A DNA stretch of 64,000 bases from Rehmannia glutinosa (GCA_016081115.2 JABTTQ020001084.1:62001-126000), one strand, 5' to 3'; counted from the first letter of the stretch, positions 35,401 through 48,149 are shown. The notes: a model not told the origin generated them from the letters alone. Numbers and translations are program-made.

Positions 35401-38400
35401 AAGCTCAGGTGCACCGTCCCCATCAGGTTCATCTTCTCCAGAGGAATCTAGAAGATCAGAAGAGCCAAAAGCTTTTTTACAGCACATGACAAGTTCGGAG
35501 GCAGCTTGAAGAATTCCCGGTCGAAGTACGATTTGAAGCAGCAGTTGGATGAGTAAATACCTCAGAGCATGTAATTTACTTGCATCCATGCTAAGACCAC
35601 AATTGCGTTCCTACAATCACCGAAATTGTAAAGAACAGTGCATCAAAACGTATTCTAGAGAGGAATGCGTAAAAAATTCTTGCCATTGATTTGAAAGATC
35701 AGAGGAGGCTTCAACAATTAGGAAACACTCCCGACCCAACCCGAATAAACACACCGAAACAGTAACAGGAAAATAGAAAGCCGAGGGAAGACATGTAATA
35801 AGAAAGGCAAATTATACAAAATTTCAAGGGTAAAAATCAAATTGTTAATAACCATCCCCTTAGCAGGACATTATCAGTGTCGAACAATAGAATAGCGGAG
35901 TACCTCTCTTGATAGTTGACTTTCCATAGCCTGCAGTTTTTTAAAGGCTTTTTCATCATCGATATTCAAGGCCCTCGACAGAGAAACTGATGGAATGTTG
36001 CGTAATATATTAAGAAATCGCATAAAATAAGATCCAAGATCGTTTGCTTCAAGACCACTCGCCACAGCATGAGGCCCCTCTCCTTTCTGAGCATTTGCAA
36101 GCAACAACTGTAGCTGCTCAATACACATCTGGCACAAAGCATTTGGAATGGCTGATTTCGGCCACCTAAACTTTTCCTGTAGTTCAAAAGATGTCACTTC
36201 AGTCCCAAGTGATGATGAAAATAGACCTTGAACTGCCAGAAACTTCATCACTTCTTTCTGCACACGGAACCTTGCATCTTGATCAAGCTTCAAATGCTTT
36301 GGAACATTAGGAAGGGATTCCACAACCCAACTTTTAAGGAATTCAGAAGTTCCTAATGCCCCAATAGCATCCTTATCTTCGATCGAACCTATCTCGGAAT
36401 TGTCATCGGTTGTTTGACTCTGATCAGAAGGTTCTTCTGAAGAATGACCTTCATCCAGAAACATGGTGATCAAATTCTGTATGAACAGGAGACATCCAGA
36501 CTCAGTTTTGAAATCCGACATCAAATCTTTCACTGTTTTTGATCTGGTGATGCAATCAAACTTGCCATTGCTGTGCTTTTGCAGAGCCACAATAACCTCA
36601 ACTCTCCTAACGTCATCGTGCACCACCCATTCTGACAGTTCTTTAAGAAAATGTTGTGCAACTTTATAAAGCCAAGAATCTTGTGTCGAAAGTATATCCA
36701 TTAGACATTGGACAACCTTGTAGGACAATACAACATGCACACAAGAAGCAGGAAGCTTTGGAAGTAGAAGCAACAACACATCAAATGCTATTTTTTTGCG
36801 ATCATGAGATGAGGGTAAAAGTGATCCTTCAATTGTTACTTCACAGAAGCACCGAAGATTTCTCTCCGTATCTTCCTCAGCTGAGCTAAACTTGCGACTT
36901 TTTTTGTGCTTCTTGATGGAAGCTATACCTGATGCTGAATCTATATCTTGTACAACATCCGGTAAGAGATTACTAACCAAAACAGGCCAGACACTATGCA
37001 TTCGTGGCTGACAGAAGGTAGACTCCTGCAATATATCAAAGATACAATGATCAATATATACATGAAAAAACCCCTAATAAAAAACACGGTACCAAAACAA
37101 ATATGAATACCACCTTTAAGCAACTGGCAATCGTAGACAAATGATCAGCAGCGAAGAGCGCACTTTTGCTATAGGGGGAAGGCAGTAGTTTCCCACATTT
37201 ATAGTCAACACCAACTTTTTCTTGCAATTTAAGAGCTAGAAGTAGGGCGTCTGGATTTCCTACTTCAGTTGCTCCTTCAAACCACTGCTGAAGCCCCGGT
37301 GCTTCAATAACATGATTCAACAGTGCTTCAACGGGCAACTAAAACAACATTGTACGTCAAGGTTTAGATGAAGGTCAATAAATTCTGTACGAACACATTA
37401 TCGAGCAAAACTGGGAATAGAAGGCAATACAGAAGGGCAAAATGGAATGATAAATATAGTAAATTTCAAATGAAATGATTAGCACATTCAATTTGTAGCC
37501 CCTAAATATTGCAAAATATACTCTAGTACAGATGCAAATGGGTGTGTATTGTGACAACTGCAAAAATATCCTGCCAGCAAATAAAAAAGGATATGGCGTC
37601 TTCAGGGCTATCACAATGCACAAAATAAAAGATGCAGACTGCCAGAAGATCAGCAGATAGAACTGACCAAGACGAAGAACGTATGATTTTATTTTTCTTA
37701 ATTAAAAAATGACAAATAACATTCAGAAACATATTTGTTATGGCATTTCAATTATTCCAATGAAAAGACAAATGCTATATCTAACTGCAACAGGCATTTG
37801 ATGAACAGCTTAATGGAAAAAGCACTTCTTGAATTTTCTACAATGGAATTAATGGAAGAGAAAAGGGTAAGCCTACACGATGACCATTAGCAATCATGAG
37901 CTTATTAAAAATATCAAAGAATTAATCTTAAAAGTTTAGAATGCGCCACCACATCATTGGGATCATCAGAACTGAAAATCACATTTCACTGCAAAAATAT
38001 TTCATTCCCAAGTATATGGTGTCAACAAGAATGTGCTGCGTAATGATTGTAGGATACATTACCTTTCCAACCATTTCCAATATAACTGAGACAGCAGACT
38101 CCTGTAAGTACCGTTTCTTAGCAGCAAGGGCAATAAGACAACCGGTAAATTCTTTGATAAGAGGAGTATTATTATCAGAGATCCATTCTTCAGTAAGTTT
38201 TCCTGATCTTGCAAGAGCTCCATATGCAAATAAGCGACCCAGTAAGCAGTCCCTAGCCTCCTATAAAATCAGATGAAGTTAATATAAAGAAAATCAAATA
38301 TCAATTACCAAATTGAGGGACATCTACTCACCTGACCCTTCATGGAAGAAGTGACCTCCAGCAAAGTAATAATTAGCTTTAACAACGACTCCAATTTAAT

Positions 38401-40578
38401 GCTAGGAACTGTGCCAACTAAAATGGAGAGGCCCAATGCAAATCCTTGTCTTGCACACTGCAACAGAAATATGGAAAAACAAAAAATTACACATAATCCA
38501 TGAAAATTTGAGGAAATTTCAAAACTTCCAAACAACTGAAGACACAGCAAAAAGCAAACAGGCTTTTAAGGAAATATACACCTCGAGATACAAGAAAAAC
38601 AATGGACTCACAAGACGCGCGTCACCTATATAAATGATGCTAGTCAAAAGATCATATCTTCAGTGTGATAATAAATTACTAATAATGATCATAATTTTGT
38701 CACGGGCCATATAACATGTCTTCACATGCATAATTAAGTGAAAGTACCAAACTTCTGATTATTAAAGCAGTTTCCCTGCAGTACCAACTGCCCAACTGTA
38801 TACACTAAGCCTGCCACACTACAATCTCTTGCAAAAACAAATCAAAATCTCAATGAAAGAAGAATAAAGAAAAGGAAATGCAAGAATCACCAAAATCGAT
38901 ATTCAATTTGTGAATATATGTGAAGCAAAGGACTTTACAACACAGACAATAATGGGAAACGTTCACGTAAGTCTTTCAGAAATTAATACCAGAATCATGA
39001 TATTTAAAATAATAAAAAACAAGAGCCAGTTCACCATTATGTCTTACCAAGAATCAATAAACGAATACTTCCTCAAAAAAAAAAAAAAAGAATCAATAAA
39101 TGAATATAAACCATCATGAATAGTGTATGCCCAAAAGAACTGGGAGTTTCTTCTAGTAATAGTAACATATAAAATTCCTAACATTTTTCAGTGAGTTCGT
39201 ATCAGAAAGGATAATGAACAGCGGAAAGTCTCAAAAAACAATTGGCTCGATGGAATTACAGGGATAACTGGTTAAAAGCTTCCAAACTTACTGGCATGTA
39301 TCAAAACTTCTCCAGTTCTCCACAATGTTATTTTTGTGACATGTTCCCACCTCTTGACCATGGATTTTTTAGAAAAACAGTAGAAAAATATTGCACCTCA
39401 ATCTTGATATTCTAGACTAACCAAATTACAACCTTCTGAGTCATAAACCGGAAACATTAGACAAGCAATACAACAAACTAACATAAACATTTACTGTATT
39501 ATGCGGAAACTCAGATAAGTAAAGAAAAGATTTATACACAAAGGAGAACCGATGGAGAAATCTTATTACTCAACAAGATTTTTTATAAAAAGCTCTCACT
39601 ATTAATGAGATAAATTTTACCCTTACGTTCACATTTACCCATTTGGCCACCTCAAAAGTAACAGGATTCGCTCACATCCGAGTTCCCATAAAGTTACAAA
39701 AGCAAGATATGGTTGAAAATCAACAAGGGCAAAAAGAAAACACAAATTAATCAGCAAAATGACATAAAACCACGGTCCTCTAAACATTTAAGTATTCTTT
39801 GACATTCAAAAACCAGAAACAGCAACACTAATAGAAGCCATTGCAAATGAAGAGATAAACTTGCTACTTATTCAACTATCCAAAAGATTCTTCCTTGACA
39901 ATCTATCAAGAAATTTGATTTGAACCAAACAACAAAAATGCGCACCTCTCTTGATGACGACACCCCACGAATGAGCCTCCTCACAGCATACCTCACAGAC
40001 GGAGCACAGTTATTCAAGCCATCGTCTTTCTCTGCTTCCAGTTTCGACTTATCCTCCACCTCATCCTTATTCTCCAACTTATCATACGCATTCTGAACTT
40101 CCCTCAACTCCACAACCAATGACTTAGCAGCTTCTTCCCTTATGCTCGCATCAGCTGCCGCCAGATCCTTAAATACCCCAATATGGAACTCAGGCAATAC
40201 TCCGCCACTACTATTACTTGTACTAGCACTCACATTGCCATCATTTTTCAACTCTACCTCCATTTTCTCAGTTGCTGACTCGACTTTCTTGGTCTCTGCT
40301 TTGTGTCTTTCCTTATCCATCAACTTCCTGTGTTTTCTCCTTTCCATTGAATTCAAGGAAGGCTTGTGACCATTCGACGACGTAGATGCAGCAGTAATAT
40401 CATTCTGATTTTCACTCTCGGGAATTTCAATATCTTTCTGCTTTTTCTCTTTTTTCATTCTCTTTTTTGAGGGTTCTACACCCGCATTCTCATTGCCCAA
40501 GTTCACTTGCTGCTTAATTTCCGCTACTTCCATTCCAGATTCTTGCATAGAACTCGACTCTCTCTTTTTGCTACCCAT
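32439..40578 (-). CDS. POL5: POL5/MYBBP1A-type nucleolar rDNA transcription regulator
   Basis: Eight exons on the minus strand: 40578-39946, 38457-38332, 38260-38063, 37338-37114, 37025-35904, 35610-35326, 34272-33828 and 33298-32439. They join in frame to 1297 codons plus stop. The N-terminus is basic and lysine-rich (KKRMKKEKKQKD), suiting nucleolar import. Family phrases follow: RYAVRRLIRGVSSSRE/CARQGFALGLSILV, EARDCLLGRLFAYGAL, and a long alpha-helical repeat body. An acidic block at about residues 895-970 (EDDDDAEDDLLG, DSDEQTDDSE, EGSDDDSDEGMDDDAMFRMD) precedes LHENPGKPQVVTVF. Yeast Pol5 and animal MYBBP1A act in rRNA transcription and ribosome assembly; it is not a working polymerase (family knowledge). 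Length and layout match the plant orthologue as I know it. Intron 7 begins with GC rather than GT and contains a MITE. No internal stop is seen. Confidence 0.95.
33453..33678. mobile_element. AGGGATAATTACA MITE (copy 3 of 3), within POL5 intron 7
   Basis: Reverse-complement terminus TAGGGATAAATTACAAATAC with CCCTGAGGTTTAGCCTAA behind, matching the element at 10256. The other end reads CCTAATTACAAAAAGCTCC. Confidence 0.7.
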
Positions 40579-41664
40579 TTGCGCCAACAAAAATAAAAAT
40601 TATTTATCTGTAGACATATCAATAAACATCGTCATCTTCTAATCTTTCAAGGAAAAACAAAAACAATCATAATATAGAAACACACAATAGAAACGAAAAA
40701 ATAGTTCAACTCAAAACTTGATTAATCAACCAAAACCTATTCCATATATTAACCACAATACATATATCACGTACTATTAAATCCCAGTGGAAAACAAATA
40801 AAGCATTACCACAATTATATTAGACTTACTTGTTGACAATAACGATTGAATAAGGAATAAATAGAAGAAGAATACGAGAGCGAATGCAAAGATTAAACAC
40901 AACAGAGCAACTCAGAGAGCCGAAGTAGTAGTGGCGGATTGAGTTAGGCTTTGGTTGAAACCTAACTTTTCTTTTGGGCTCCAAATTTGGATCCATATTC
41001 AATATGTACGAGCATTGAGTTTAAAACCTACACCTAGTTTTTATTGGGCTCCATTTCGGGCCCATGTTCTATTAGTTGTAGAACAGACCCATAGTACATG
41101 CCCTTCCTAATATTTCATTTTAGGTGAGGGCACAGGTTCATGAGATCATAGCCCGAAAGGAACTTACGAAACCTGAAACGCACTCAGCCGTCCCAGGGTG
41201 CGTCGTCCTTCTTCGACTATTCGACCTGCTCCTCGATAATATTTTTCCGACGTCGCAGTAAGACTTAAAAATATATTTAATATATATTTTACTTTTTTTT
41301 TTAGTATAATGGGGGACTTGGGGATGAGACTCACACACTAGTATAGGGATCAACTCGGATCATTCACCCTTACAACACATGTCTCAACCCTGGAGCACAA
41401 GGTTGATAATATGTATTAATATTATATCTAATATATATATTGATAATGATGATTCTTATAAATAATATGTATTAATAATAAAAAAGATAAAATAAATTTA
41501 TAAATATGCTTATAAATATATTACAAGTCTATAACAATTTTTTTCTTGCTTTTTGTTTTTTTTGTTTTATTTTTATTTGAATTATTGTGTATTTTTATCA
41601 TGGAAAAAAAATTGTTCCACATGAGCCAACCGGGTCACTTGTCCCATCATGTGGGATGAACGGG
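40579..41664. other. POL5 upstream region and unclassified intergenic DNA
   Basis: The first few hundred bases should hold the POL5 5' UTR and promoter on the minus strand. No convincing TATA box was found. The stretch at 41130-41400 is GC-richer (AACGCACTCAGCCGTCCCAG) and looks like a repeat fragment, but no class could be assigned. Confidence 0.4.
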
Positions 41665-41905
41665 GATGGCATCAGTGGCGGACGCAGGATTCCGACTTTT
41701 AAGGGGCAAAAACGGACTAAGTATATAAATTTAAACTATGCGAAAAAAATGTTAATGTACTAACCATAATTAATAGTTTTTTATATTGTAAAAATAAATA
41801 TTTGAAGTTTTTATCAAATTTTGGAGGCAGTTGTAAATTAATTCATTTATCTTAACTATTAGTCCCCCTTGTTCCACCTAGGTCCACCACTGGACTGGAT
41901 GGTAT
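41665..41905. mobile_element. hAT-type MITE with 8-bp TSD
   Basis: The left terminus CAGTGGCGGACGCAGG (41673) pairs with CAGTGGTGGACCTAGG in the reverse complement near the right end. GATGGCAT (41665-41672) and GATGGTAT (41898-41905) flank it, matching at 7 of 8. An 8-bp duplication with CAG termini suits the hAT superfamily. The right end carries about five extra bases outside the paired repeat, so the end is slightly uncertain. Confidence 0.65.
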
Positions 41906-42731
41906 GGGTCTTCAAGTACCGTTCTCGCCCTGCCCTATTGCTATCTCTTGGTATAATGGACTGCTAAAAATGAATTGAGTGGCTCCAAAAAAAATTCTAG
42001 ACTATTATAATGTACTATTTAGATATTGTATGAACCTCATAGTTATGTAGGATATTTTTTAGAGACGGTACGAAAGTTTTATTGCATTTGTAACAATTTG
42101 TGACGATAAATTTGAATTAAAGAATTTTTTTTTTTAAGCTTTCTTTTCCAATTCCAAATACTTAATACTTTTAGTTTATGACATGTTATAACAAACACTA
42201 TCGGCATTTGTAAATACGTTGAAGCAAAAGCATTGCCAGAACGAAAAAGAGGCGAGATTTAGCTATATTTAAACCTACGTCTAATCATTTTCGGGCCAAC
42301 TTATTTGAGTTATAGAAGCATAGCACTATTACAAGAGTAAAAGGAGAGACTGGTTTAATTCTACATCTAAACATTTTGTTTGGGGTCCAACTTCGGTTTG
42401 TTTTGACCTGACCCAGTTAAGACCAAACCATTTTTAGCCCAACTATTAGGCAAATTTGTATATAATTTGTTGACGTGTGTTTTGGACAACAAGCAAAATA
42501 TATAAAGATGTAATACGTGGAAATGGAAATAGGCTTTAATTCGGGGCTAATTCTACCTTTTTATATGTGATGCCGAACAGAAAGTTCTGGTCGATTTTCG
42601 TGTGCAACAGTAGTTTTACAAGCGTTTTCTCTAGTATTTCTCTCTTGTTCTTTTCCTCATAAATGAGACCCTATTTATACCCATCTCATTAGTGGGTTTT
42701 TAATAACCACTATTACACTAAACACTTAAAT
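41906..42731. other. Intergenic DNA with a leftward TATA-like promoter
   Basis: No gene is seen. On the minus strand GGGTATAAATAGGG (TATA at 42679-42672) is followed by an AGAACAAGAGAG stretch, as in LTR promoters. The element it belongs to was not identified. Confidence 0.35.
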
Positions 42732-43048
42732 AATTTTAAAAGGACATTTGTCCTTCCCTAAGCATGCATGCTGGCCAAGTGTTTGTCACTTGTCGACTCA
42801 TCTGGTTGTCGTTGACGATGTTGTCACCTATTTATGCTAATGATGCACTTAGCCTTCCTTAATCGGATGGTTATCCTTTAAATTTCCCGCCAAGATGGGC
42901 TCGGGAAACCGAAAGCCCAATTCATGACGCCATCATCGGTCGATTCTTCGACGCCATTAGCTCGATGCAGATCGGCATGGGCCCCACATGTCCATGTCTT
43001 TGAATGGCCACGTGGACTACTTTGCTTCGGGGCCGCCTCGGGTGTCAT
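42732..43048 (+). repeat. Left direct repeat (partial LTR) of the large element
   Basis: About 317 bp, co-linear with 47841-48149 with substitutions and short indels. Confidence 0.75.
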
Positions 43049-44961
43049 CAATGGCCCCCAAGTTTATTTCCGAGAGAAGAATTTCAAGTCGGATTTAAAC
43101 TTTAATGCTAATCATAAGCTTTTAATGGGAAGAGGAAACTTCAAAAGTCATCCTTCCCCGACACTGTCGTTTAGCGATTAATGCCTCGAAACGGCGCATT
43201 AATTGTAGTATCATGATGGCGGACACGTGGCGGTTCTTGGTTGGACCAACTCGCCAGAATCGAATGGGTGGGATACGACTCTGTCGTGAACGTGGGGACG
43301 TGACGTTTCTGATATTTCTGACGGCTTTTGAGACTGAAAGGACACGTTTTTTGAGTTGGTGTCTCATCTTTCGAGGGAACTTAACCTATAAATACCCCTT
43401 TCGTCCTTCATTCTACACTTTTGCATCCATAGTCTTAAGCGAGAATCCTTTGAGAGCGCGGAATTTTCGGTCGGTCCTTGGGTTCACAGACTTCAAAGTT
43501 AGGTATTTTTTCCAAAAAACCCTCTTTCTCTTCTTTGCTTCAAATACATGTCTTCTTTCGAAGATAGTCGGAGTCGTAGCTATAGTGTGGAGGTTGAAAT
43601 TGAAGATCCTCTTTTCTGACCCCTCTGTTTCTTTTTCTCCAGTTCGAAGAAATTCGCCTCACAGTCCCAGTGTCGTTGAAATTTCGAGTTCAAGTCATAC
43701 GCCCCCAGTTGAGACCCTATTGGAGCAGACGCACACAATTTTTGACCCTGTGCCATTCACCATCTATCGAGAGGGTGTTTTTTACGAGCCTGGGTTAACC
43801 CGTGAAGACTTCGGTGAAGAAGCTTTGAACATCGATCCCCAAAACAATTCACGAGAGGAAGAAGAGGCAATGGATCCCAAGAGCATGAGCATGAGGAGCA
43901 AGTTGATGAGGCCTCCAAGGGTTCGAGGGTTGCAAGGCCCACAGAGCACATGGGCCATCGCCATGGAGATGGCAGGCGGGGAGGAGGACCCCGATTACGC
44001 GTGGAGGCTGGATGGAGGTCCTGCGATCTGAATGATATACCCAAAGATGTCGATGGTCCTAACCAGGGTTCTCCATCGGAAGTACAAGATTCCGACGGGC
44101 ATACACTTTTGGTTGTCGGACGGTATGGAGTGCCCCGAGCACCCGCCAGAGGGGTGCATGGCCGGACATGTTCCCAGCCTCCTGTACGGGCTGCGATTCC
44201 CACTGCCGCTAGTGCTCACGCGGTGGTTTCGCAAGTGGGGCCTTCTCCTATCGCAGGTGCACCCTCTGACTTGAGGGCGGATTATCGGACTGTTAGTGTT
44301 GTTCCATTTGGAAGGGTATCCCCATCCCAAGTTTGCGGAGATGAACGAGTTGTTCATCTGGAAGGCGCCCCCGGTGACTTCGGGTCAGGGGCAGCCGTCT
44401 GGGTGGTACTACGCACATACCAGGCCCAGGTATCTAGACGGGCTGGTTGAAGGCCTTCCACAGTCCTTAAAGGAGTGGAAGGATAAGTGGTTTTGGGTGA
44501 GTGACGAGTGGCAAACTCGTGTCGGGGTGGATGGAACGGTCCTCCACCCCCTTCAGAGTTCACATTCAATTTCAGTTAGTGCACTTCTTTCTCCTTTTTT
44601 TTCCGGCTCATTTGACCTTAGTTCTTGGTTTTGTTCAAAGAGCCGACCCTCTACCGGCCTACTATCGGCAACTTTGTCCGTCGGCTGGACAATATCCAGG
44701 ACATAGGCCAGAGGGACATGCGGATTGAGAAGTTGGCCACTGAGGCTCGTCTGGCTGCGGCCGGCATGCGGTCCGCTTTACCTGCCGATCCCGAGGCTGG
44801 AGAGGCGGCCAGGGGAGAGGCGGTGGTGGTGGAAGATGAGGCCGAGGATAAGCCTGAGAGGAGCCCTCCAAGGGCTGAGAGAGGACACACCCTGAGCGGG
44901 GGGAGCAGCCTGTGCAAACAGAGCAGGCGAGGCCGTCCCCGGTGGCGGCTAGTCCTCCAGG

Positions 44962-45867
44962 GCGAGTGTGATAACCCATTTGTTTAATTAATATTTAAAT
45001 TAGAGGTTAGTATAGATGTTATGTTAGGGGTTAGTTTAGGGGGTGAGTTTAGGGGTTATTTTAGAGTAATTAGGGGTTAATATTAATTACTATAAATATG
45101 TATAATTTCATACTCAAATTCTACACCAAATTTCATATAATTATAAGGTATGATATTTTTTCTACTTATTATTCAAGTTTTCTATGTATATATATATATA
45201 TATAATTCTCAATTCACAAGTTCTTTTCAATATTTATTTTTACAAATTATTTCATTAATTACTACGATTTATTAAAATCACATATTAATTATATAATTTC
45301 ATATAATTATAAGAAAACGAAGGGGTCGAGGACTAGGACTTTTATTGTTCATTTTTCTACATCGAATATCTGCGATTATTAAGGTAGGGATTTTCATATT
45401 ATTTGTCTTTATTTAATGTTTCATAATTGTACTTCATTGATTGCAATATATGTCAAGAGAAAATAAATTTATATAAGCTAGGGGCCATGAAAAGGGTCCG
45501 GGATCAAACGTATCTTCGGGGTGAACCCGCAATGCTATATCGCGAATCGGCACCGAGGAGGAAAAGAGGAAATTAATGAATTATCGTTGTAATTATGTGA
45601 ATGCTTTTCATGTTATATTAAATATGACAGATATGTCCCTACCGAGCGAGATAAGCTCACCCTATTATTATCATGACTTTCGGGTTGAGGAATACTACCA
45701 AGATATGATATTGTGGATGGTGGAATAGATCATGATATATTTATATTTTAAAATAATTATGATCGGACTAAATATTGGAATTATGTTTAATTATTTTTTT
45801 TCCGATTTGTGCTTGGAATAATTTTTGGATATTAATTTGAAGAAATATAATAATAATAATAATAATA

Positions 45868-45908
<41 letters not shown>

Positions 45909-46049
45909 CGTTATATTTTTTTCTTAAGAATTAAAAATTTTAAAACAACTTTTTGATAATTATTGGCATCACTTTAATTTATAAATTCGTGTTTTCTTAA
46001 TAATAGTTTAGAATACTTTAATTTCATAAAATCGGGTCGTTACAGCGAG
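44962..46049. mobile_element. Solo LTR (gypsy type) nested in the transposon gene, 5-bp TSD
   Basis: A 1078-bp sequence from TGTGATAACCC (44967) to CGGGTCGTTACA (46044) interrupts the coding region. GCGAG lies directly on both sides (44962-44966 and 46045-46049). TG...CA ends, AT-rich body, no coding and an exact 5-bp duplication identify a solo LTR formed by recombination between the two LTRs of a full element. A hairpin-forming (AAT)n(ATT)n tract lies at 45848-45908. Confidence 0.9.
45848..45908. repeat. (AAT)n followed by (ATT)n hairpin microsatellite
   Basis: About seven AAT units run directly into about thirteen ATT units, so the tract can fold on itself. Confidence 0.9.
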
Positions 46050-47346
46050 CGTCCGTGCCGACCGGGCAAGTGCGGACTCCTGAGCCACCTAGAACAACTG
46101 GAGCCCAAGGTGTGCATTTTATAATTCTTGCACTTCCTTTATCTTTAACTTTTTCTTCGTTCGTTCCTTATTCAATTGGTGTCTTTTGTAGCGCGTGGCA
46201 TGGATCTCTTCGCACGCCTTTACAGTGTGAGGAATACGGCCGCCCGCCGAACCAGGGTGGCCGCGGCCATCTCGACGACGCCAAGACGGGCAGAGAGGAC
46301 ATCCGGCCGGAAAACGCCCTGGCCGACGGAGTTCCGGAGAGAGAGGGCCCACTCCAAAGGAGAAGAGGGAATTGTGATTGAGAGCCGGGCAAGCGGAGAG
46401 AAGCCGGAGCCAACCCGCTTCGGCGATTTCATCGTGCAGATCCCAACAGGCGGGGTTCCGAGGACCTTCTCGGACGACTTCAGCCGGGAAGGCCACTTCA
46501 TACCGCCGAATCCAAAGAGGGAGGATATGTGCGACGGGATGGCCGGGTTGCGGCCTTGGTGGTTCATGGAGTTCGCTAGGTGCTCCACGCCAACTGATGA
46601 ATAAGTGAATAATTTGTCGACCGCTGGGCGTGCTGCCAGGGATGTGGCGGCTTGGGCATGGACCACGGGTATTGAGCAATTTTGCTCGGAGACCGGGTGG
46701 AAGGAAAAGGCCCAGTACGTCATGGGGCTATCCGGTCGCATCACCAGGATCCTCTGGCACATGATTGGTGGGATGGAGGATCTGGAAAGACGCCACCAGG
46801 ACCTGCAAGAGGCTTATGTTGTATGTCAAGTGGTGCAAGAGTCCTTGAAGACCCAAGCGGAGGAGGCCGCAGCCAGGGCGAACACGGGGAGAGAAGCCGC
46901 CGTGAAGGCCGAGGTCGAGCGAGATCAGGCCCGTAAGGCTAAAGAAGAGCTCCGGGCCAAGGTTGCGGAGTTGGAACAAGCAGCTGCCACCCCATGCCGA
47001 GGAGATGGAAAGGCGAGTAGCCGAGACGCGCAGGGAGGCAGAGGAAGCTTCTCGTAAGCAGGTCGAGGAGGCTCAGGTGGAGGCCGTCCGGGCCTATAAA
47101 GATTCAGAGGAGTATGCCTTTATGCTGACTTGCGGGCACACAACTAGCATCGGGAAGATCCTCCAGAACCTCAAGGCTGGCAGGACCATAGCACAGCTCG
47201 AAGATGATCTTGCCCAGTTGGATGCTGACATTAACACCCTTCATCCCTGTTTTGCCGAGGCTGCCAGTGGCCAAGACTCACCCCCTCCAGAAGAAGAAGT
47301 GGCCTCTAGTGAGCCCATCGAGATCCCGCCTCCTACCGGGGCTTAG

Positions 47347-47840
47347 AATCCTTTTTTTTTGCTTTTTGTATTTTTCTATTTGGGTAGGCTAGTTGGCCTT
47401 GGGCCTCTTGATGTAGTGGGCTCCGCCCCCCCGATGTAAATACTTTGTTGTTTGAATGAACTTCATTCATGTCACCTGTGTATGCATTTAAAGTTTTGCT
47501 AAGTATTATGCTCGTCGTTCCCTTTTTGTTGTATGGCTTCTACTCTGTCTGCCTTCTTTTATTTTTCTAAGTATAAGGCTCGGTTTTCAGGTGCTCGAAT
47601 GGCATGAGTTGTGGGCTTTAATTGCCTGGACTCATTCTGTCAAGCCTTGTGCTCGGAACTTAATTTCCCCTTATTTAAACGTGCAAGGGACGTACCCGAG
47701 ACGAGCAGTCAAAATCGGCCTGTGTTTGTTCGGTCCACTCAAAATTTTTATTTTTCTTTATGATCTCAAAGAAAGGTTTACATTTATTTGTGGACCGTGA
47801 AACGAATTGGTTCAGGGCGGCTAGTCGGCCTGCCAGACTT
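47347..47840 (+). other. 3' untranslated part of the large element
   Basis: Follows the TAG at 47346. T-rich and GC-poor, without coding; AATGAACTTCATTCATG at about 47454 is palindromic. Probably the element's 3' UTR up to its right repeat. Confidence 0.4.
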
Positions 47841-48149
47841 TAAAGGGACAGTTGTCATTCCCTAAGCATGCATGTTGGCCAAGTGTTTGCCACTTGTCGA
47901 CTCATCTGGTTGTCGTCCGATGCTGACAAGTGTCCTTACTCATGCTAATTATGCACTTAGCCTTCCTTAATTGGATGGTTATCCTTTAAATTTCCCGCCA
48001 AGATCACCGAGCCCAATTCATGACGTCATTAGGTCGGTTCTTAGCCGATGTCATCACTCGATGGTCAAGGCTGGCCATGGGCCCCACATGTCCATGTGCT
48101 GAATGGCCACGTGGACTACTTTGTTTCCAGCTCGGCTCGGGTGTCATCA
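47841..48149 (+). repeat. Right direct repeat (partial LTR) of the large element
   Basis: Matches 42732-43048; similarity stops abruptly at GGTGTCATCATAC. Confidence 0.75.

Larger units (their letters stand above)
43548..47346 (+). pseudogene. Gypsy-type transposon protein (PF04195-like) with coiled-coil tail, broken
   Basis: The ATG at 43548 opens MSSFEDSRSRSYSVEVEIED, after which the frame shifts near 43615. The conserved core is at 44060-44520: RKYKIPTGIHFWLSDG, FPLPLVLTRWFRKWG, YPHPKFAEMNELF and WYYAHTRPRYLDGL. An in-frame TGA lies at about 44272. Intron-like gaps follow (about 44575-44640 and 46111-46191, ending CAAAG and TTTTGTAG). The solo LTR splits the gene at 44967. Beyond it come GRAARDVAAWAWTTGIEQF and a long Glu/Ala/Arg coiled coil (EEAAARANTGREAAVKAEVE) with a frameshift at about 46985. 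The gene ends in TAG at 47344-47346. Proteins of this kind occur in large non-autonomous plant LTR elements; their role is unknown. Confidence 0.75.
42732..48149 (+). mobile_element. Large non-autonomous LTR-type element with gypsy-type transposon gene
   Basis: Direct repeats of about 310 bp (42732-43048 and 47841-48149) share GCATGCATG, GGCCAAGTGTTTG, CACTTGTCGACTCATCTGG and GGGCCCCACATGTCCATG. They bracket a coding region transcribed rightwards. A TATA box (CTATAAATACC, 43387-43394) lies between the left repeat and the first ATG at 43548. If these are LTRs, the right one is truncated at 48149, because a 5' LTR should extend past the TATA box. The encoded protein resembles plant 'putative gypsy type transposon' proteins; no polymerase is present. 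A solo LTR of a different family is inserted at 44967-46044. No target duplication of the outer element was found. Confidence 0.65.

Noticed and set aside
39255..39275. ACAGGGATAACTGG, resembling a conserved large-subunit rRNA phrase
   Set aside because: Only about 14 bases match and the surroundings are intron sequence with no rRNA similarity.
43995..44979. Several antisense frames of 70-120 codons
   Set aside because: Same reason: the plus strand carries the recognisable gypsy-type protein core.
46119..46762. Long minus-strand open frames opposite the transposon gene
   Set aside because: They mirror the GC-rich coding strand with the conserved coiled-coil gene; shadows of the plus-strand frame.
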